This document shows positions 38,001-50,854 of a stretch of DNA of 64,000 nucleotides, one piece after another (the first letter of the stretch is position 1; the number at the start of each line of letters is the position of its first letter). The notes under the pieces are model-generated. The model had not been told where the DNA came from and did not search any database. It was given only the letters and a program-made list of their open reading frames with translations. A program made the translations under genes and the position numbers. Source of the DNA: Struthidea cinerea (lineage: Eukaryota; Chordata; Aves; Passeriformes; Corcoracidae); contig VZTI01004555.1 in the NCBI GenBank assembly GCA_013397865.1, forward strand, positions 564,326 through 628,325, written 5' to 3'.

Positions 38001-40792
38001 TTTACAAAGGCTGTTGAATTTTATAGTAAGTGTTTTTCAAACCAAGCTGGATTCTAAACAATAATGACTTTTTAATGTGGATCTGTGATTACATTGTCAT
38101 AGTGAAATACGACAGTCTTTGACTGCATTCGAAATGAGGCAGAGGGTGAATTACTCTGAAGGCATAGATTACCATAGCCTCAGGTAAAGCAATCTTCATA
38201 AATTAAACTCCAATCTAAAGTGACCTGTCACTACAAACCTGTTGCTACTCCCAGTAACTTAAATTTCAGTGTACCATTTGCAAACAAGTTCTTTTTGCAT
38301 TACCACAATGGGAGAGAGTTACTTTGCTAAAGTGCTTTAAAACAAATGCAAGGGAGGAGAATTATACGTAAGCATTTTATGGGTTTCTTTTCCATAATTT
38401 CAAAAAGCTGTTAGTTTAGGAAAAGCAACTTGTTGTCTGCTAAAATGTTTATGCTTTTAAGATCTCTAAAGCTGTCAGCTGAAGGAGCCTTTGGCATAAA
38501 CAGCAACTGCAGCACTTTCCTAACTCATTTTTGACACACTGAGCATATTTGACTCTCATACTCGGCAAGACCGTCTACAGTTCAATGGTATTCGAAAATG
38601 TTTTGTACATTTAGATGCTTCAGCTGTCATTTCCCAAGGGGTTTGCTGGTTTCGCCACACCTCAGTCTGAGGAAATCTAGTTTATAAATGTCATTTTCAG
38701 AGATGCCAGAGCAGCTGTCTTCTGAAAATCATACGGCTTTTGCAGTAAAGCTGAAGGCTTTGCTCAGGGATGGCTTTGGACATCCACAGCAAGACAGCAG
38801 AGTCCTCCAGTTGTAGGGATCCTGTAGGCATGGAAGTCCTGATCCTTGGTAGTTTTCACCCAGCCCACTCACACCCCAACTTTTATCCTACACATCTGTT
38901 AGCCCAACAATTGCTCTTCCAGTACTCGCTGTGCTATCAGTGGAGGTTTGTACAAAACTGAAAGGTTACCCCATGAAGAGCTGAGCTAATTTCTTGGAGT
39001 TGGAAGTTTTAATTTTCAGAAAGCAAGACCAAAGTATGCCTCCTTCTCAAGAAGATATTGAAATATACCCTTTTTACTGCATTTGCTGCTATCCTGTTGG
39101 CAGCAAGGAAAAAATTTTAAAAGGTAGGAATGGAAAGTGAAACACATAGTTTTGTTGACAAGAGAACTAAAATGAAACATTTTATGAAAATATTTTCAAC
39201 TTATTTTAGGCTTACTTTCAAAGCCTAAAAATTAATCCCACGATGCTTGGGAAAGCCTAATATTTTTTGCAAATACCTAAAAGAACAGCAGTTGAGGGCT
39301 AACAACTGCAAGTTCAATTTGTTTTGAGCAAGACCTTCATATTCATAGGGCACGTGGGTTTTTTTCTTTTCTATTTGTTTGCTTTTTAGTTTAACAGAAA
39401 TCTCAATCAGCTTCACATACATAACAAACATGATGATCTCACAGTGCGGGGTCCAGGTCTGAGTCACAAGCTCAGTTCTTGGCTCCCTGCAATGACTGGT
39501 TTATGTATAGGAAGGTAATGAGGCAGAGAAAGGTTTCCCTGCTCTTCCCCCTCTGAAGGGTGAAGAATTCCTTACTAAGAATGACAGGTCTGGGTCATGA
39601 AGACATTTCTGAGGACCTGAACAGAGCAGGTTGAAGAGGACAGAATTTAGCATGTACCAAATCTCTCTTAAGTTCAGGTTTTCAGGCTTCCTTTAGGATG
39701 ATCGTCTCCTTCCTCAACCTAATTTGATATTAATATTGTGTCCACTTCCTGAGCTCTTCTTCTTTCATTTCATCCATTCTGTCATAATAAATATTGAGAA
39801 TGCCTTAAGAAAACAGGTTTTATACAGACATTTTGTGTCTGCCAGGCTGTTTACAATTACTTTGGAGCCAGCGACCAATTTCGACCAAACCTGATGTCTA
39901 AAGAGATCCTATTTTTGTATGAGTTGTGTGAATTCTTCTATGCATATCTTTCCACCCAGAGGAAGACACTGCACATGCCAGAAAATGTACCTTAAGGTGG
40001 TTGAAAAGAAAAAGCGACCCTAAAACAGAAATCTGCTCAAGATAGACTATTAATCTTGTATTGCATTTTGAGGAAAGTCAGCTCAAACAATAAAAAAACC
40101 TCAACCTTTCAAAACCCACACCAAAACAGAAACCCATGAATAAAACCCATTTTCCAGTTTTCACAATGTTGTCTGCATTTGTGAGGATGTATAAAGACTT
40201 CTAGATGCCTCCACGATTTTCTGCACTTGGTATTTTGTCTAGGCATAAGTGCAGCTGCAAATGTTCTGATCTTGCTGAGTAGTTTGATGTGTGGTTCATG
40301 CCACATCCTGTCAGATTTCCAAGTCTTGAGGTTCTTCACAGATTTTTCCCCACTATTTTTGTCAGAGAAAACAAACAGAGCAGCTAGAAGAGGCATGCTT
40401 CATCCTGCAGGAAAACACAGCTATAGCTCCTGTTCTACCAGCACTTCCTCAGGGGGATGGCTGGAAGCACTGGCTCAGCACACAGGTCTCTCATTCCACG
40501 TCTTCCTTTACCTGCTTTCCAGCAAAACTGCTTGAACAATATTAATTTGCTGCTTTTACAATGGTGTCCTTAAGTGAGAGACTTTGTTCCCAAGTGCATC
40601 CTTCTGTTTTGACTGCACCTCAGTCTTCAGGGAATGTCTGCTGAAACCAGTGCCCACCCATTTGGTAAGGAGCAGGTAAGAAGCTCGCTATTGAGCCTGT
40701 TGAGACAGTCTGACTGCAGGCACTGGCTTATTTGCTCTGCTGCCAAGAATATCAATTGGATACTACACTTGCTATTGATCCAAAGGAAGATT

Positions 40793-40813
40793 TTGTTGTT
40801 GTTGTTGTTGTTG
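40793..40813. repeat. (TTG)7 microsatellite
   Basis: Seven perfect TTG units occur in tandem, followed by an A-run. It is a simple trinucleotide repeat with no adjacent coding signal. Confidence 0.95.
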
Positions 40814-41309
40814 TAAAAAATGTGAATGCATTATGCAATGTCATGTAACACTATAAAGCAAAATAAAAGGTACAGAAGGGAAAGAAAGCAGCAGAACAGA
40901 ACGACAGCAACATTAGCTCTGCAGATTTTCCAGCCTATAATGGCATGTTTTGGCAGATGGACAAAAACCCATGACATATCTATGGGTGTCTGAGTCTGGA
41001 GATGATTCAGCTCCTCTCTGTTGTGCCTTGATGGGCTTGTCTGTGATGACTAAAACAGTACCATCAGGCTGGCTGATATTACTATTTGTAACACCTTAAC
41101 TGAAAAATACACATACCTGGAGCAGCACAAAATGCTCAAGATTAATCTGGAGGATGGGTTTCACTGTCCTCCCCACTTCTCATCCAGCCTGAGATGCCAG
41201 GACTCAAATGATGGAGATCCTGCAACTTCCCTTGGGAGATGATGCCACAGGAAAACAGAAAGGATTCTATTGGTATGTGACCATGTGATAAATTGACCAT
41301 AACTCCCAT

Positions 41310-41605
41310 TCCTTGGGGTGGGAGGAGGTAGAGCTGGGAAGGAGTTGGGGGTGGGGAGAAGTAGTTTTTAAGGTCTTAATTTTACTTCTTGTTATCCTGC
41401 TCTGATTTTGTTAGTAATAAATTCAATTAATATCTCTAATTCGAGTCTGTTCTGCCCATGACAGTAATTGGTGGGTGATGTCTCCCTCTCCTTATCACAG
41501 CTCATGAACCCTTTGTTATATCTTCTCTCCCTCTCCAGCTACAGAGGGGAGTGATGGAGAGGCTTTGGTGGGTGCCTGGCATCCAGCCAGGGTCAACCCA
41601 CTACA
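41310..41605 (+). mobile_element. ERVL-type LTR, 3' part (plus strand)
   Basis: Recognisable avian LTR text includes TTAGTAATAAATTCAATTAA (which contains an AATAAA signal), 'gagtctgttctgcccatgacagtaattggtg', 'ctctccttatcacagctcatgaaccctt', GAGGGGAGTGATGGAGAGGC, and the terminus 'gcatccagccagggtcaacccactaca'. It ends in CA at 41604-41605. The 5' boundary is uncertain; the G-rich stretch from about 41316 fits the U3 region. No coding retroviral sequence is attached. This is a different LTR subfamily from the one at 42414-42890. Confidence 0.75.
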
Positions 41606-42260
41606 CCTTTCCATTCATTTTTTCAGAGAAATGCAAACAATCAGGAGGCCATGTGACTATATTTGTAACATGTGCATGCACAAACTTAGGGATGACAGAG
41701 TGATAAGTTGCACACTGAATGGAAAATGAATCTAAACACTCACCAGCTTACATTTAGCATAAGTATCAATCAGTGCGCTCCAGTGGATCTGCTCCAACAT
41801 ACCCCACTGTGGATGCAAGCCAAAATCTGAGCAGCAACAAACAGCCCATTATCAATCCATTAGTCCTCACTGACTGAACTATACACATAAAATCTTGTTT
41901 TACATGCATACTCCTGCCATTCCCCAGCAGAGATAATGAGATTACATGCGCCGTATCACTCAGCCCAGAAACTTGTCACATTCTAATGAGTTTCTTCTCT
42001 CTGCCCACAGACACAAATAAAATACCTGCTTTTTCTATTGTCACCTAAGAGGTAGCCAGCAGCCAGATGCTCGCTCGTGAGAACGTAGTGACACACTGCA
42101 GCACCCAGCTAACACAGGTGGGATGATTATTGCCAGTTTTGTCTGTCACTTTGCATCTCACAGGAGACAGAATAGCACAGGCTGTGGTTCCCATGACAGT
42201 GTTGCAAGCTGGGAAATTGAAAGTGAAGCATTCCCCCACCATTTTCACTACAAAAAAGAG
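41606..42260. other. Unassigned DNA between two LTRs
   Basis: About 650 bases lie between two plus-strand LTRs of different type. No gene, gag-pol remnant or primer-binding site is recognised. The sequence looks like ordinary unique DNA, so the LTRs are better explained as separate insertions than as one provirus. Confidence 0.5.
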
Positions 42261-42332
42261 CCTTCCTTCCTTCCTTCCTTCCTTCCTTCCTTCCTTCCTT
42301 CCTTCCTTCCTTCCTTCCTTCCTTCCTTCCTT
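42261..42332. repeat. (CTTC)n microsatellite running into the assembly gap
   Basis: About 72 bases of near-perfect CCTT/TTCC tetranucleotide repeat extend directly to the first N. The true length is unknown because the repeat is cut by the gap. The plus strand is entirely pyrimidine here, a potential triplex-forming tract. Confidence 0.95.
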
Positions 42333-42413
42333 NNNNNNNNNNNNNNNNNNNNNNNNNNNNNNNNNNNNNNNNNNNNNNNNNNNNNNNNNNNNNNNNNNNN
42401 NNNNNNNNNNNNN
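42333..42413. other. Assembly gap (81 N)
   Basis: There are 81 consecutive undetermined bases. The gap starts inside the tetranucleotide repeat and ends inside an LTR, so it hides the end of the microsatellite and the 5' terminus of the LTR. The gap length may be nominal. Confidence 0.99.
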
Positions 42414-42890
42414 GGAAACACTGTTGATAACTCAGGGAGGCAAGGCTTTTTCTGCCCCTCAAACCACCCCACAACTGAGCAGGCTGGGGTGCACCAGGAA
42501 CTGGGAGGGGACACAGCTGGGACAGCTGATCCCAACTGACCACAGGGATACTCCGCATCTTATGGTGTCTGCTCATTATATAAAGCTGGGGGAAGGAGAA
42601 GGAAGGACGGGAACATTTGGAATTATGGCATTTGTCTTCCCCAGTCACTGTTAGTTATGACAGAGCCCAGCCTCCCTGGGAATGGCTGATCACCTGCCTG
42701 CCCATGGGGAGTGATGAATTCCTTGTTTGGCTTTCCTTGCATGTGCAGCTTTTGCTTTACTTGTTAAACTGCCCTTACCTCAGCCTACAAGTTTTATCCT
42801 TTTACTCTTCCATTTCTCTCCCCCATCCCACTGCAGGGGACTGAGGGAGAAGCTGTATGGGGCTGAGTTGCCATCTGGGGTTAAACCGCA
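42414..42890 (+). mobile_element. ERVL-type solo LTR (plus strand), 5' end lost in gap
   Basis: The text matches avian ERVL LTRs almost end to end: 'ctgttgataactcaggga' and 'ggctttttctgcccctc' near the start, then 'gcaccaggaactgggagggg', 'cagctgatcccaactgaccacagggatactcc', a TATA-like TATATAAAGC near 42578, and the terminal 'ccatcccactgcagggga' with 'gagttgccatctggggttaaaccgca'. It ends with CA at 42889-42890. The 5' terminus and any target-site duplication lie in or before the gap. Open frames crossing the gap are artefacts. No internal retroviral region is visible downstream. Confidence 0.85.
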
Positions 42891-45800
42891 ATGCTTTTCC
42901 TTTCTGAACGTGTGACTATTCTATAAACAACTAATTAGGTGCTCATTCCTTTTCTTAAAGCAGAGTAATGCCCTTAGCAAGCAGACAGCCATAGCTGAAT
43001 GTGGCCAGCATCACAGACTACCTGAAAAAACAGATGTTTCCCCACCCAAAACCCCACTTCTTTCAGAAAATCTTTTTGGGAGACACATTTCTTTGTCTTT
43101 CACACAGTAGCCTTCTCTCCTACCAAATGGTGGATCCCCTGGTGGTTCACCCTGGGAGCCCCATACTGAACCCATCCCTGGGTGTCCCACAGTGCTTCTT
43201 CAGCCTGACAGTCCACAGTGTTTCATTTCAGAGTGTCCAAGTGGAATGTAAGTAGTGCATGTGCCTTCTGCTGATGCTCTGTTTTGGAATAATGCTGCTT
43301 CATGTGAAAAAGGGAAAAGATGCCTTTGTAAAAGGCCCCGTGCTAAAATTCTGCTTTGAGATGTTGCTCTGCAAATGGCTTCCTTTGTTCTAGTGGGGAA
43401 AGCCCTGCTACAAATAAAAGAAGAATCTAGTTGTTCATTTTTACTTTTTGATGCTGGATAGGTCTCCATTTTGCTGAAGAGCCAGAAAGGTAAAAATATG
43501 TACAAAGGGATGGCCAATTTATGCCCTAGATTTTAAAGCAGAATAGCTCATTGATCTTGTCTGGTAGATTTGCTTAAAATTCAGTGGTACAATATGTCTT
43601 AGAGCCTGAAGAGATGAGTGAGGATCTGTATAGCTTGCGTGAGCTGAGGAGAAAAAGAAAAAAATCTCCCATTACTGTATAGAGTGGTTGTCTTTTCAAT
43701 TATGGATGAAAAGATGAGTATGACCCTGAGGGGCTGGACTGAAACAGAATGCAAGGGGGGAAGAGCACTAAAAACAAGCAAAATCTTTACCAGGAGATGA
43801 TTAAAAGGGAACATAAATGTCTGGAAGTGTTTTGAAGAAGGAAGAGCAATGGCGTGGGGGAAAATGGTTATGGTGGAATATGGAGTAACGGTATTAAATT
43901 AACACAAGGAAAAGGTCTGTTGAATATCAATAGAATCCCTTCTGTTTTCCTGTGGCATCATCTCTCAAGGGAAGTTGCAGGAGCTCCATCATTTGAGTCC
44001 TGGCAAATGACTTGGGACAAAACACAAGAAAGTGCGGTTTAAGGCACATTACTGTGCTGTTTAGGGATGGAGTTACTGGCCTGGTGGCTTGTGCCTCCCA
44101 CCCCCCTTCCCTGGGAAGCTACAGCATTAATGAAAATAAGGAAAAAAAAAGACACCAGGGGTGGAGTAGAGCTCCTATTTATACACAAGTGGCAGTGCTG
44201 CAGCAGCGGAACGAAGCACAAAGTCGTGTCCAAACAGATCAAGAGGACTGGTGATGGGGGAGGGAGAGACACAGAAAAACTAAATTGCATGAGGAGTGAG
44301 AAAAGGGGCAGGTGAATGGGCTGACCAGAGGCAGGCAGTGCCCCTGGACAGGGACTACCAGAGCTGCACAAAGGCACTTGTGCCCTGGCAAGATTTCTTC
44401 TGCAAAGGGCTGCTTTGGGATGCTCTGTACTACTGTCAGAGGGAAATGTGTTCCTAGTAATTAATAAAGCAAGTGGTTCTTCCAGAATATGGTCAGAGCA
44501 TATGGAGCATCAGGCAGGGTAGGAGGTGCCACTTGTACCTTCCCAGGCCACTTATTCCATGTCCCCCATCACCTGGCAGAGCTTGTAACACCTTCCTTTG
44601 AAAGGAAGGCCCACACGTGCTTGGTAATGTTGATAATGCCCATTTTGCACCTATATCTTAATTACCTAATTTAAGGGTCTCAGATATATCTTGAAGCATT
44701 CCTTGGCTAAGCCCCACATTACCCTGGTGCTATAGAGGAGACTGGCCTTTTCCAAGAGACAGAAATGCAGGATAAAAGGGGTGTGTGGTTAGAGCAAGGC
44801 CATGAAACATCAGACCTGGAATCACAAATGCAGCTCTTGAGATCCCAGGCTGTTACTCAAAGTCCATATCTGGTCTTGAATCCCTGTTTACCCATGAACT
44901 TTATGAACATGCTTAAAACTTCCACTGCTTCAAGTTAAGAATGAGCTCTGAAGGGTTTCTTGAACCCTTGTATTGTAGTATTGGACTAGAGTATGGCTTA
45001 AGATATTCCACCCAGACAGCTCAATAATTATTTTCAATGAAAAAGAGAATTCATTTAAAGTGGAGTCCCTCAGCACTAAATTAGAATGACCTGGAGCTGT
45101 TTGGGTTTTGAGAGGAGGCACTGTTAGGAATCTGACCATTTTGTTTTCCAGAAAATTCAGCTGAAACCTTTAATGCTGCACAGAATCACTTGTCTGCAAG
45201 AACAGGGGTCAGAGGAGGAACTAAGGGAAAAGGCAACTGAGCAACATTTCTCTTCTTTCCTGAGAACCTTAAATATAAACATAAATTTTGTCACAGAAGT
45301 GTGTCCAATAGCTGAAAAATAAATGCACTCACAAAAGCAAGAATTCATTGTTTTAAAAGTAAAATAGTCATAAGGCAAATTGCCCCTCATCAGGACAGCA
45401 GAGAAAACTAATTTAATTTCTATAATATAAGACAACAATGATTATTAAGTTTCACGAAAATAAATTCAACCACTTCAAGAGTAGGCTATAAATGCTAAGT
45501 ATATTATGTCAAAAATTAACACATGAACTTCAAATTTGTGCACCAATTCAAAATCTGATTTAACAAACTGCTGTTATTAAAGTCAATTGGTGAGAATTCC
45601 ATTACAAAACCAAATTAAATCTTAACTCTACGTGAAATAAATATTTTTTTCAAAGCCTAAGCAGACTTAACTTAACGTACAATGGTCTAAATTATGTATT
45701 AAACTCAAATTTTTTTTTATTATTTTCAATTAAGGTGACATGGTTAACTCCATTCTTATTAGTCTCAGTTCCAATCCTAACTGCACCTCAACTTTGGTAT

Positions 45801-46782
45801 CTTCTCGGGGAGAACTTGTTCACAGAGTTATTGTAAACAAGCCTGTTCTCCAGAGTTCTATCAAGAGAGGTGTTTTGTGAAGAACAAAATAGAACTGTGG
45901 TTTAGCAGGCATGTTAGAGAAGAAGTGCTTTCCATCAGCTTTGGCAGCATTTTGAAGTGAAGAGTGTGAGTACCAGGGTTCAAGAACTCGGCTGTTTGGT
46001 TCTTGTCCAGGTTGGTCTCATGGCTGTGTTTTTGAAATTTACACTTTGTTTTTACGCTTTTTCTTCCTTAATATTCACCAAAGATCTGACCCAGTTTGAC
46101 CTGGAATCAGGTTCACCCACCCCAGCAAAGGAGATCTCATCAGCATTAGCATCTGCAGTCTTTGGACTAATTCACTGAGTTAATACAGCAAGTTATTTCA
46201 AAAATATTATTTTCTTATAACACCATCTTTGTGCATATGGAAATCAAAATTAATGGCTCTGATTTTGAAGTAATTTATTTGCGTGGATTTTTCATCTTGA
46301 AACATTCATCGTTCTTCACATATTCCTTTTTCTAGTGTAATTTCTCACAGCCCGAAGTTGTCTTCAGCATTTATAAATTTTCCAATGTTAGTGGGATGTG
46401 AAAGTTCCTTGGGAATGTGTTTTTAGTCCTAGCAAGTCATGAAAGGAGACTTCACTTGTACAGTGCCCCTCTAGGGGCTTTTCAGGAACTGAAAATGGGG
46501 CTTACAAAATTTTTGAAAGATGCAGTATGCCCATCCTGAAAAACAAATAAAAAAGTCAGAAATGTTAGTCAGATCTGCTCTCATTTTCACTGGGGAACCT
46601 TCACTGCATTCCTAGGAAAAGCTTTGAACTTTGGCTTGAATGAGGACTACTGGATTTGATGCTCTCTCCCCCTCACACGCAGGGCTCGTGTCTGTAAATC
46701 AAGAACACCAACACTGATCCAAAATCCAAGCCTTCATTGACTCCATGTGGTGTTTGCACCCCATGCTTATCTTCTTGGAAGG
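42891..46782. other. Unassigned non-coding DNA
   Basis: No gene or clear repeat is recognised. Short open frames cluster at 43200-44400 on both strands, but they overlap heavily and look like composition effects. The part at 45420-45770 is AT-rich with little repeat character. Confidence 0.5.
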
Positions 46783-46838
46783 CGCCCTTCCAACCCAAAC
46801 CTTTCAAAGATTCTGTGTTTCCGTGATTCTATGATATT
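46783..46838 (+). mobile_element. CR1 LINE 3' terminus (plus strand, very short)
   Basis: The plus strand reads CCCTTCCAACCCAAACC, then 'tttcaaagattctgtg' and TCCGTGATTCTATGAT. This is the sense 3' end of CR1 with its terminal octamer-like repeats. Only about 55 bases are recognisable, so it is an extreme 5' truncation. Confidence 0.85.
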
Positions 46839-48346
46839 GTGTCTGTGCCTCAGCGAAAGCTTTTTGTTTATTCATTTGATGAATTTCTTTGAGTTTAAAG
46901 AAAGGAATTAATTTTACTTATTTCTTTATGTGATCATTAGAAAAGCTTTTAATGAACATAGTAAAACCCAACTAATTATCACAATGGCATTTAACTCTAA
47001 ATAAAATTGACAGGAAGCAAGAATATGATACATATAATTTTGCACAGTTTATTAAAACACATTTATCACTTTTTTTCCTACTAAAGTAACCTGATCATAT
47101 TATTCTATGATAATTTAGCTAATATTTTTTCTGTGCATTTAATATTTAAGTGGCTTTTACTGATATTAAAGTCATAATGCATTTTATGGAAATTACCTTG
47201 CATTCTAATTACTTTTCTTGGTGAGGAATGGTAAATAGAATTATCTTGTTATGCTTGTTGTAGATGAAAGCAAAGAAATATTTAATGAGAAGAGACTGCT
47301 ATAGAAAAAAAATCCATATTCAGATGTTTTTTTCAAACGAGTCCATTTTGCCATCAATTCAGAGACGCGCAACTCCCAGAGCCAAAGCAGGAACCAGGCG
47401 TGTATGTGCACAACAAAAGGCTCTGAATGGCAAGATGGAGGCTTTTAACATCAGCAGTTCCCTTTTTTCAGTGGTCTGCCTGTCCAAACCTAAGATGAGG
47501 AGAGTTGGGAGGAAGACAATGCGCTACCACAAGAAAGCAAGAAACACAAACAACGGTGTCCTTGAGCCCGAGCTGCCCCACGCTTTTAGTAAATGAAGCT
47601 ACTGTTAGAAAGCCATAAATTGTACCTACAGAAATGGAGAGGTCAAGGCCTGTGTAAGAGTCAACCCCTTGTCATTTTTTGTCACAGCTCTTTATACAAA
47701 ATGTACTTACTTCACCGGAAAAATAGAGGAATTAATTGTGGAGAAATCAAGTTTTCCTGCCAATTCTTCTCTCAGTTTCTCTACTGAAGACCAAATGGAG
47801 TCACAAACAAGGCTGGATTACTGTATCTGAAAATAAATTGGGAGATTTTTTTGTATGAACCTTTTTGAAGATGAAGATGTGCTTTAGGACTATCTGAGTG
47901 GGGCCTCTTCTCTTTCATAAGCCATCTTTTGGGGGGATACGAGATGGAGGCTGGCTCCAGGGAAATCATACTTCACTGGCCACTCTGTGTCTGGATATCT
48001 CGCTGAAAATCAAAATGCACCACGGCTCTTACGTAGTTTGCATGACTTTGTAACATCCAAAGAGCCGCCACCAAAGCAGCAGAATGGAAAATACAGTATG
48101 TAGCAAAAATAGCTAGAAAAGGAGGAATAAGTGAACAGTAACTCCAAGAAATGAAATTCCAGGTGTTATTTCTGTGCAGAAATTTCTCTGGATTTGCATT
48201 TTTCCTTTCTTTTGCACTGGTACAGGGATTCCCTTGCACCCACCAAGACCGACACACATGGCAGCAACAGTCACAATAGGTAATGTATTTCATAATTATA
48301 TTATAATTATATACATATAAAAATAAATATATATAATTCTATGATG

Positions 48347-48370
48347 TATAACCACCCATAGGTGGTTATA
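48347..48370. repeat. Perfect 10-bp inverted repeat (hairpin) beside an AT tract
   Basis: Arms TATAACCACC (48347-48356) and GGTGGTTATA (48361-48370) are exact complements around a CATA loop. The hairpin follows directly on an AT-dinucleotide-rich tract at about 48292-48336. Confidence 0.85.
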
Positions 48371-48382
48371 ATTGTGGTAGTT

Positions 48383-48399
48383 CCGCCACCTACTGACCA
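48383..48399. promoter_or_regulatory. CTCF-like binding motif
   Basis: CCGCCACCTACTGACCA agrees with the reverse CTCF consensus at about 15 of 17 positions when degenerate positions are allowed; the core GCCACCTACTG is intact. It lies 12 bases after the perfect hairpin. Motif evidence only; occupancy is unknown. Confidence 0.35.
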
Positions 48400-50854
48400 T
48401 GGAAGCTGGAAAAAACTATGAGCTCAAGGTGCCTTTTACCCAGTTATACACACAGATCTCTTAATGTGACTTTTCTGCTTGACTTAAGCAATGCTGTCCT
48501 TGCAGTTAGAGAGAGCTGCAAAGCAAAACCCCTGAGGGTGGCGGCAGGTCTGAGTCTTACTGACCAGTTCAGCTCCCCATTAACCTCCTGGGCCATGCAG
48601 GGATGACATGAACATCTTTCTGGTCTGGCTGCCATGTCATGAAGGAAGGTCCTCCTGTAAATCTGGGTGGAGACATGGATTTTTCCATCCTGGTATGTGA
48701 GAAGCAGCAAGAAGAACAGGTGTGTCCCTCATGGAAGAACATCTCTGAGGCTTTCATTTAGTTTAAAGAGATCATTCTGTTTCTCCTCCACATGCTCCTA
48801 ACTTCAAGAGTCCGTATTTTCTGTTTACATTTCCAAACTCACCAGCAAGACAAATATTGTAAGATTATTGTTGCTTGCACTTGTTTTACTTTCAATCCTC
48901 CTGTTCCGGTAACTTTGGAGCATTAGGCATTAAAGGAAAGTGGATGGAAAATGTAGAGTTAAGCTTAACTCACACTGACATTTCAAATTCAATTTAATTG
49001 AAATGTTCTGTGAATTTCTGGCTACACTAAGTAAATTTTTCTATTTAGGGGAGGGAGACTAGAAAGTTCTGTGAATAATGCCTATTTCACAATTTTCTAA
49101 GCTTTCTTTACACTAGAAATGACCTTTAAATAAACTGTTTTTAATTTGCTTTTCAGATCACTTCTTTCTATTTTTTGAACAGCAAGCAAAAAAAGCAAGA
49201 AAGGTCTTTAGTGCCATCATCACTGAAAATTTCACTGTAAGCTCTAATGCAGTGGTCCAATCTACTAATCTTTTTATTCCTTTTTAGCCAAAACACCTTC
49301 TGCAACATCTACCATAGTTCTGCAAACAATAATTGCAATTGCACCATCGTATTAAGGATCAGGTTATCTGTGTAGAATATTTAGAAAGGTCAGTGTCTCA
49401 TATATAACATATAGGCAAAAATAAAACTACCGACAAATGTCATTGATATTTATTGCAAATGCTCTATAACATTCTGAGTTTGCCATGCACATTTCTCCCT
49501 GTAATAGAACATGTTTCTAAAATGGATTAAATCCTGATTTGATTTTAGTACTCTACATATTACAAATGCATTTAATTTTAAGTGACAAAATAAAATGTAG
49601 CATATGACATCCTAATCTGATGTATAGCAGTTTCACCAGCAATTCTCTGTGAGATACATCTTTTTTTTAGTAAAAATGTCAGTGTTACTTGAGTTAGCTC
49701 ACCAGGGCCTTGTGTTCAAGCAGCCCCACTCTTCAGTCTCTTCTCTTAACCAAATATTACCAAAACTGAAGGGATGTCAGCAAGAGGGACAAAAGGAGGT
49801 CGAAGGAGGTTTATTTGCTTTACTAGGCACAAAGGGCACTCCCTGTTGCTGTGCTCCAGCTTATCTGAATAGACACCAAAGACAAATGCATGCAGCAATT
49901 TTGAAGGTCCACAGGAAGACTTACCATTGGATTTTAAAGACTCAGGATGAGCACAGAGAGAACAAAAGTGATGTGTCTGTGTGTCAAGGCACAGTCTTGT
50001 TTTGGAGGTCACCGGGTATCTCGCTGATGGAAAACAAATAAATGAGTAATAACATTAACTGAATGATTGGGTTATGGGCATTATTTTCTCCAGAATCCTT
50101 CAGAGGCTTCAATGTGTTTACTTCAGCAAGGCAAAATCCTCTCAGGGCATCATGACCATTATGACCTCTCTTCTTTCAAATTATGTTAGTTCTGAATAAC
50201 AATTATGGAAATTAACTTATTAGTGCAAATTGATACATGATGCTGGGCCAGCAGAATTGACTATTCTGTATTATTTTATTTATTTAGGCTGCAGTACCGG
50301 TTATAGTGCAATAGACAGAGACTGACTATCATTAATGTAGAGGGATATTTAAGTTATCAGTATAACACGAAATTAATTTATGTGCAATTTACCTCAGAAA
50401 CATCAAAGAATATTCTGGTATTATCTGCAATTTGCCATGGCTGGAAAATGAAAGAAAGGGTTTCCATAACACAAAACCTAAGAATTAATAAATCACATTT
50501 GTTCTTTGAGCAACAATATGAAATCCTTTTTCTTTAAAATAATTTGTGCAATCCTAGAAGAGGAACATATTTTTTCCTCTTGCATATTGGTTCATGTCTT
50601 GCCTCATTCACCTATTTTCCACAATATTTTGCAATGGGGAAGTGCAAACTGGACGTAAAATTGAACACACAGACCTCGGAGGGAGTAAGCTGGAAAAAAC
50701 CAAAACAAATGTGGGCAGAGGCGCTGTACTGTGGCTGCCAGGGGTGCTGAGACTTCATCAGCATCTTATGAGGACCACGTGGAGATCTCCCCATGCTAAG
50801 GCAGGACATGCTCCATCTGCCCAGCCTCTGGGAAACACCTCATTCCTCCAGAAG

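Larger units (their letters stand above)
30763..41309. other. Long stretch of unassigned, mostly unique DNA
   Basis: No gene or clear transposable element is recognised. Visible items are a T-run at about 31681-31699, small direct repeats at 33291-33322 (13-bp unit repeated at a 19-bp spacing) and 33811-33842 (16-bp unit, 14 of 16 matching), a homeodomain-type palindrome at 34996-35012, and a TTG microsatellite at 40793-40813. The part at 37150-38500 is AT-rich, with many TAATT and ATTAA strings and little repeat character, as often seen in conserved non-coding DNA. Confidence 0.5.

Noticed and set aside
42123..42654. Open frames of 138-174 codons spanning the N gap
   Set aside because: They are built from the CTTC microsatellite, undetermined bases and an LTR.
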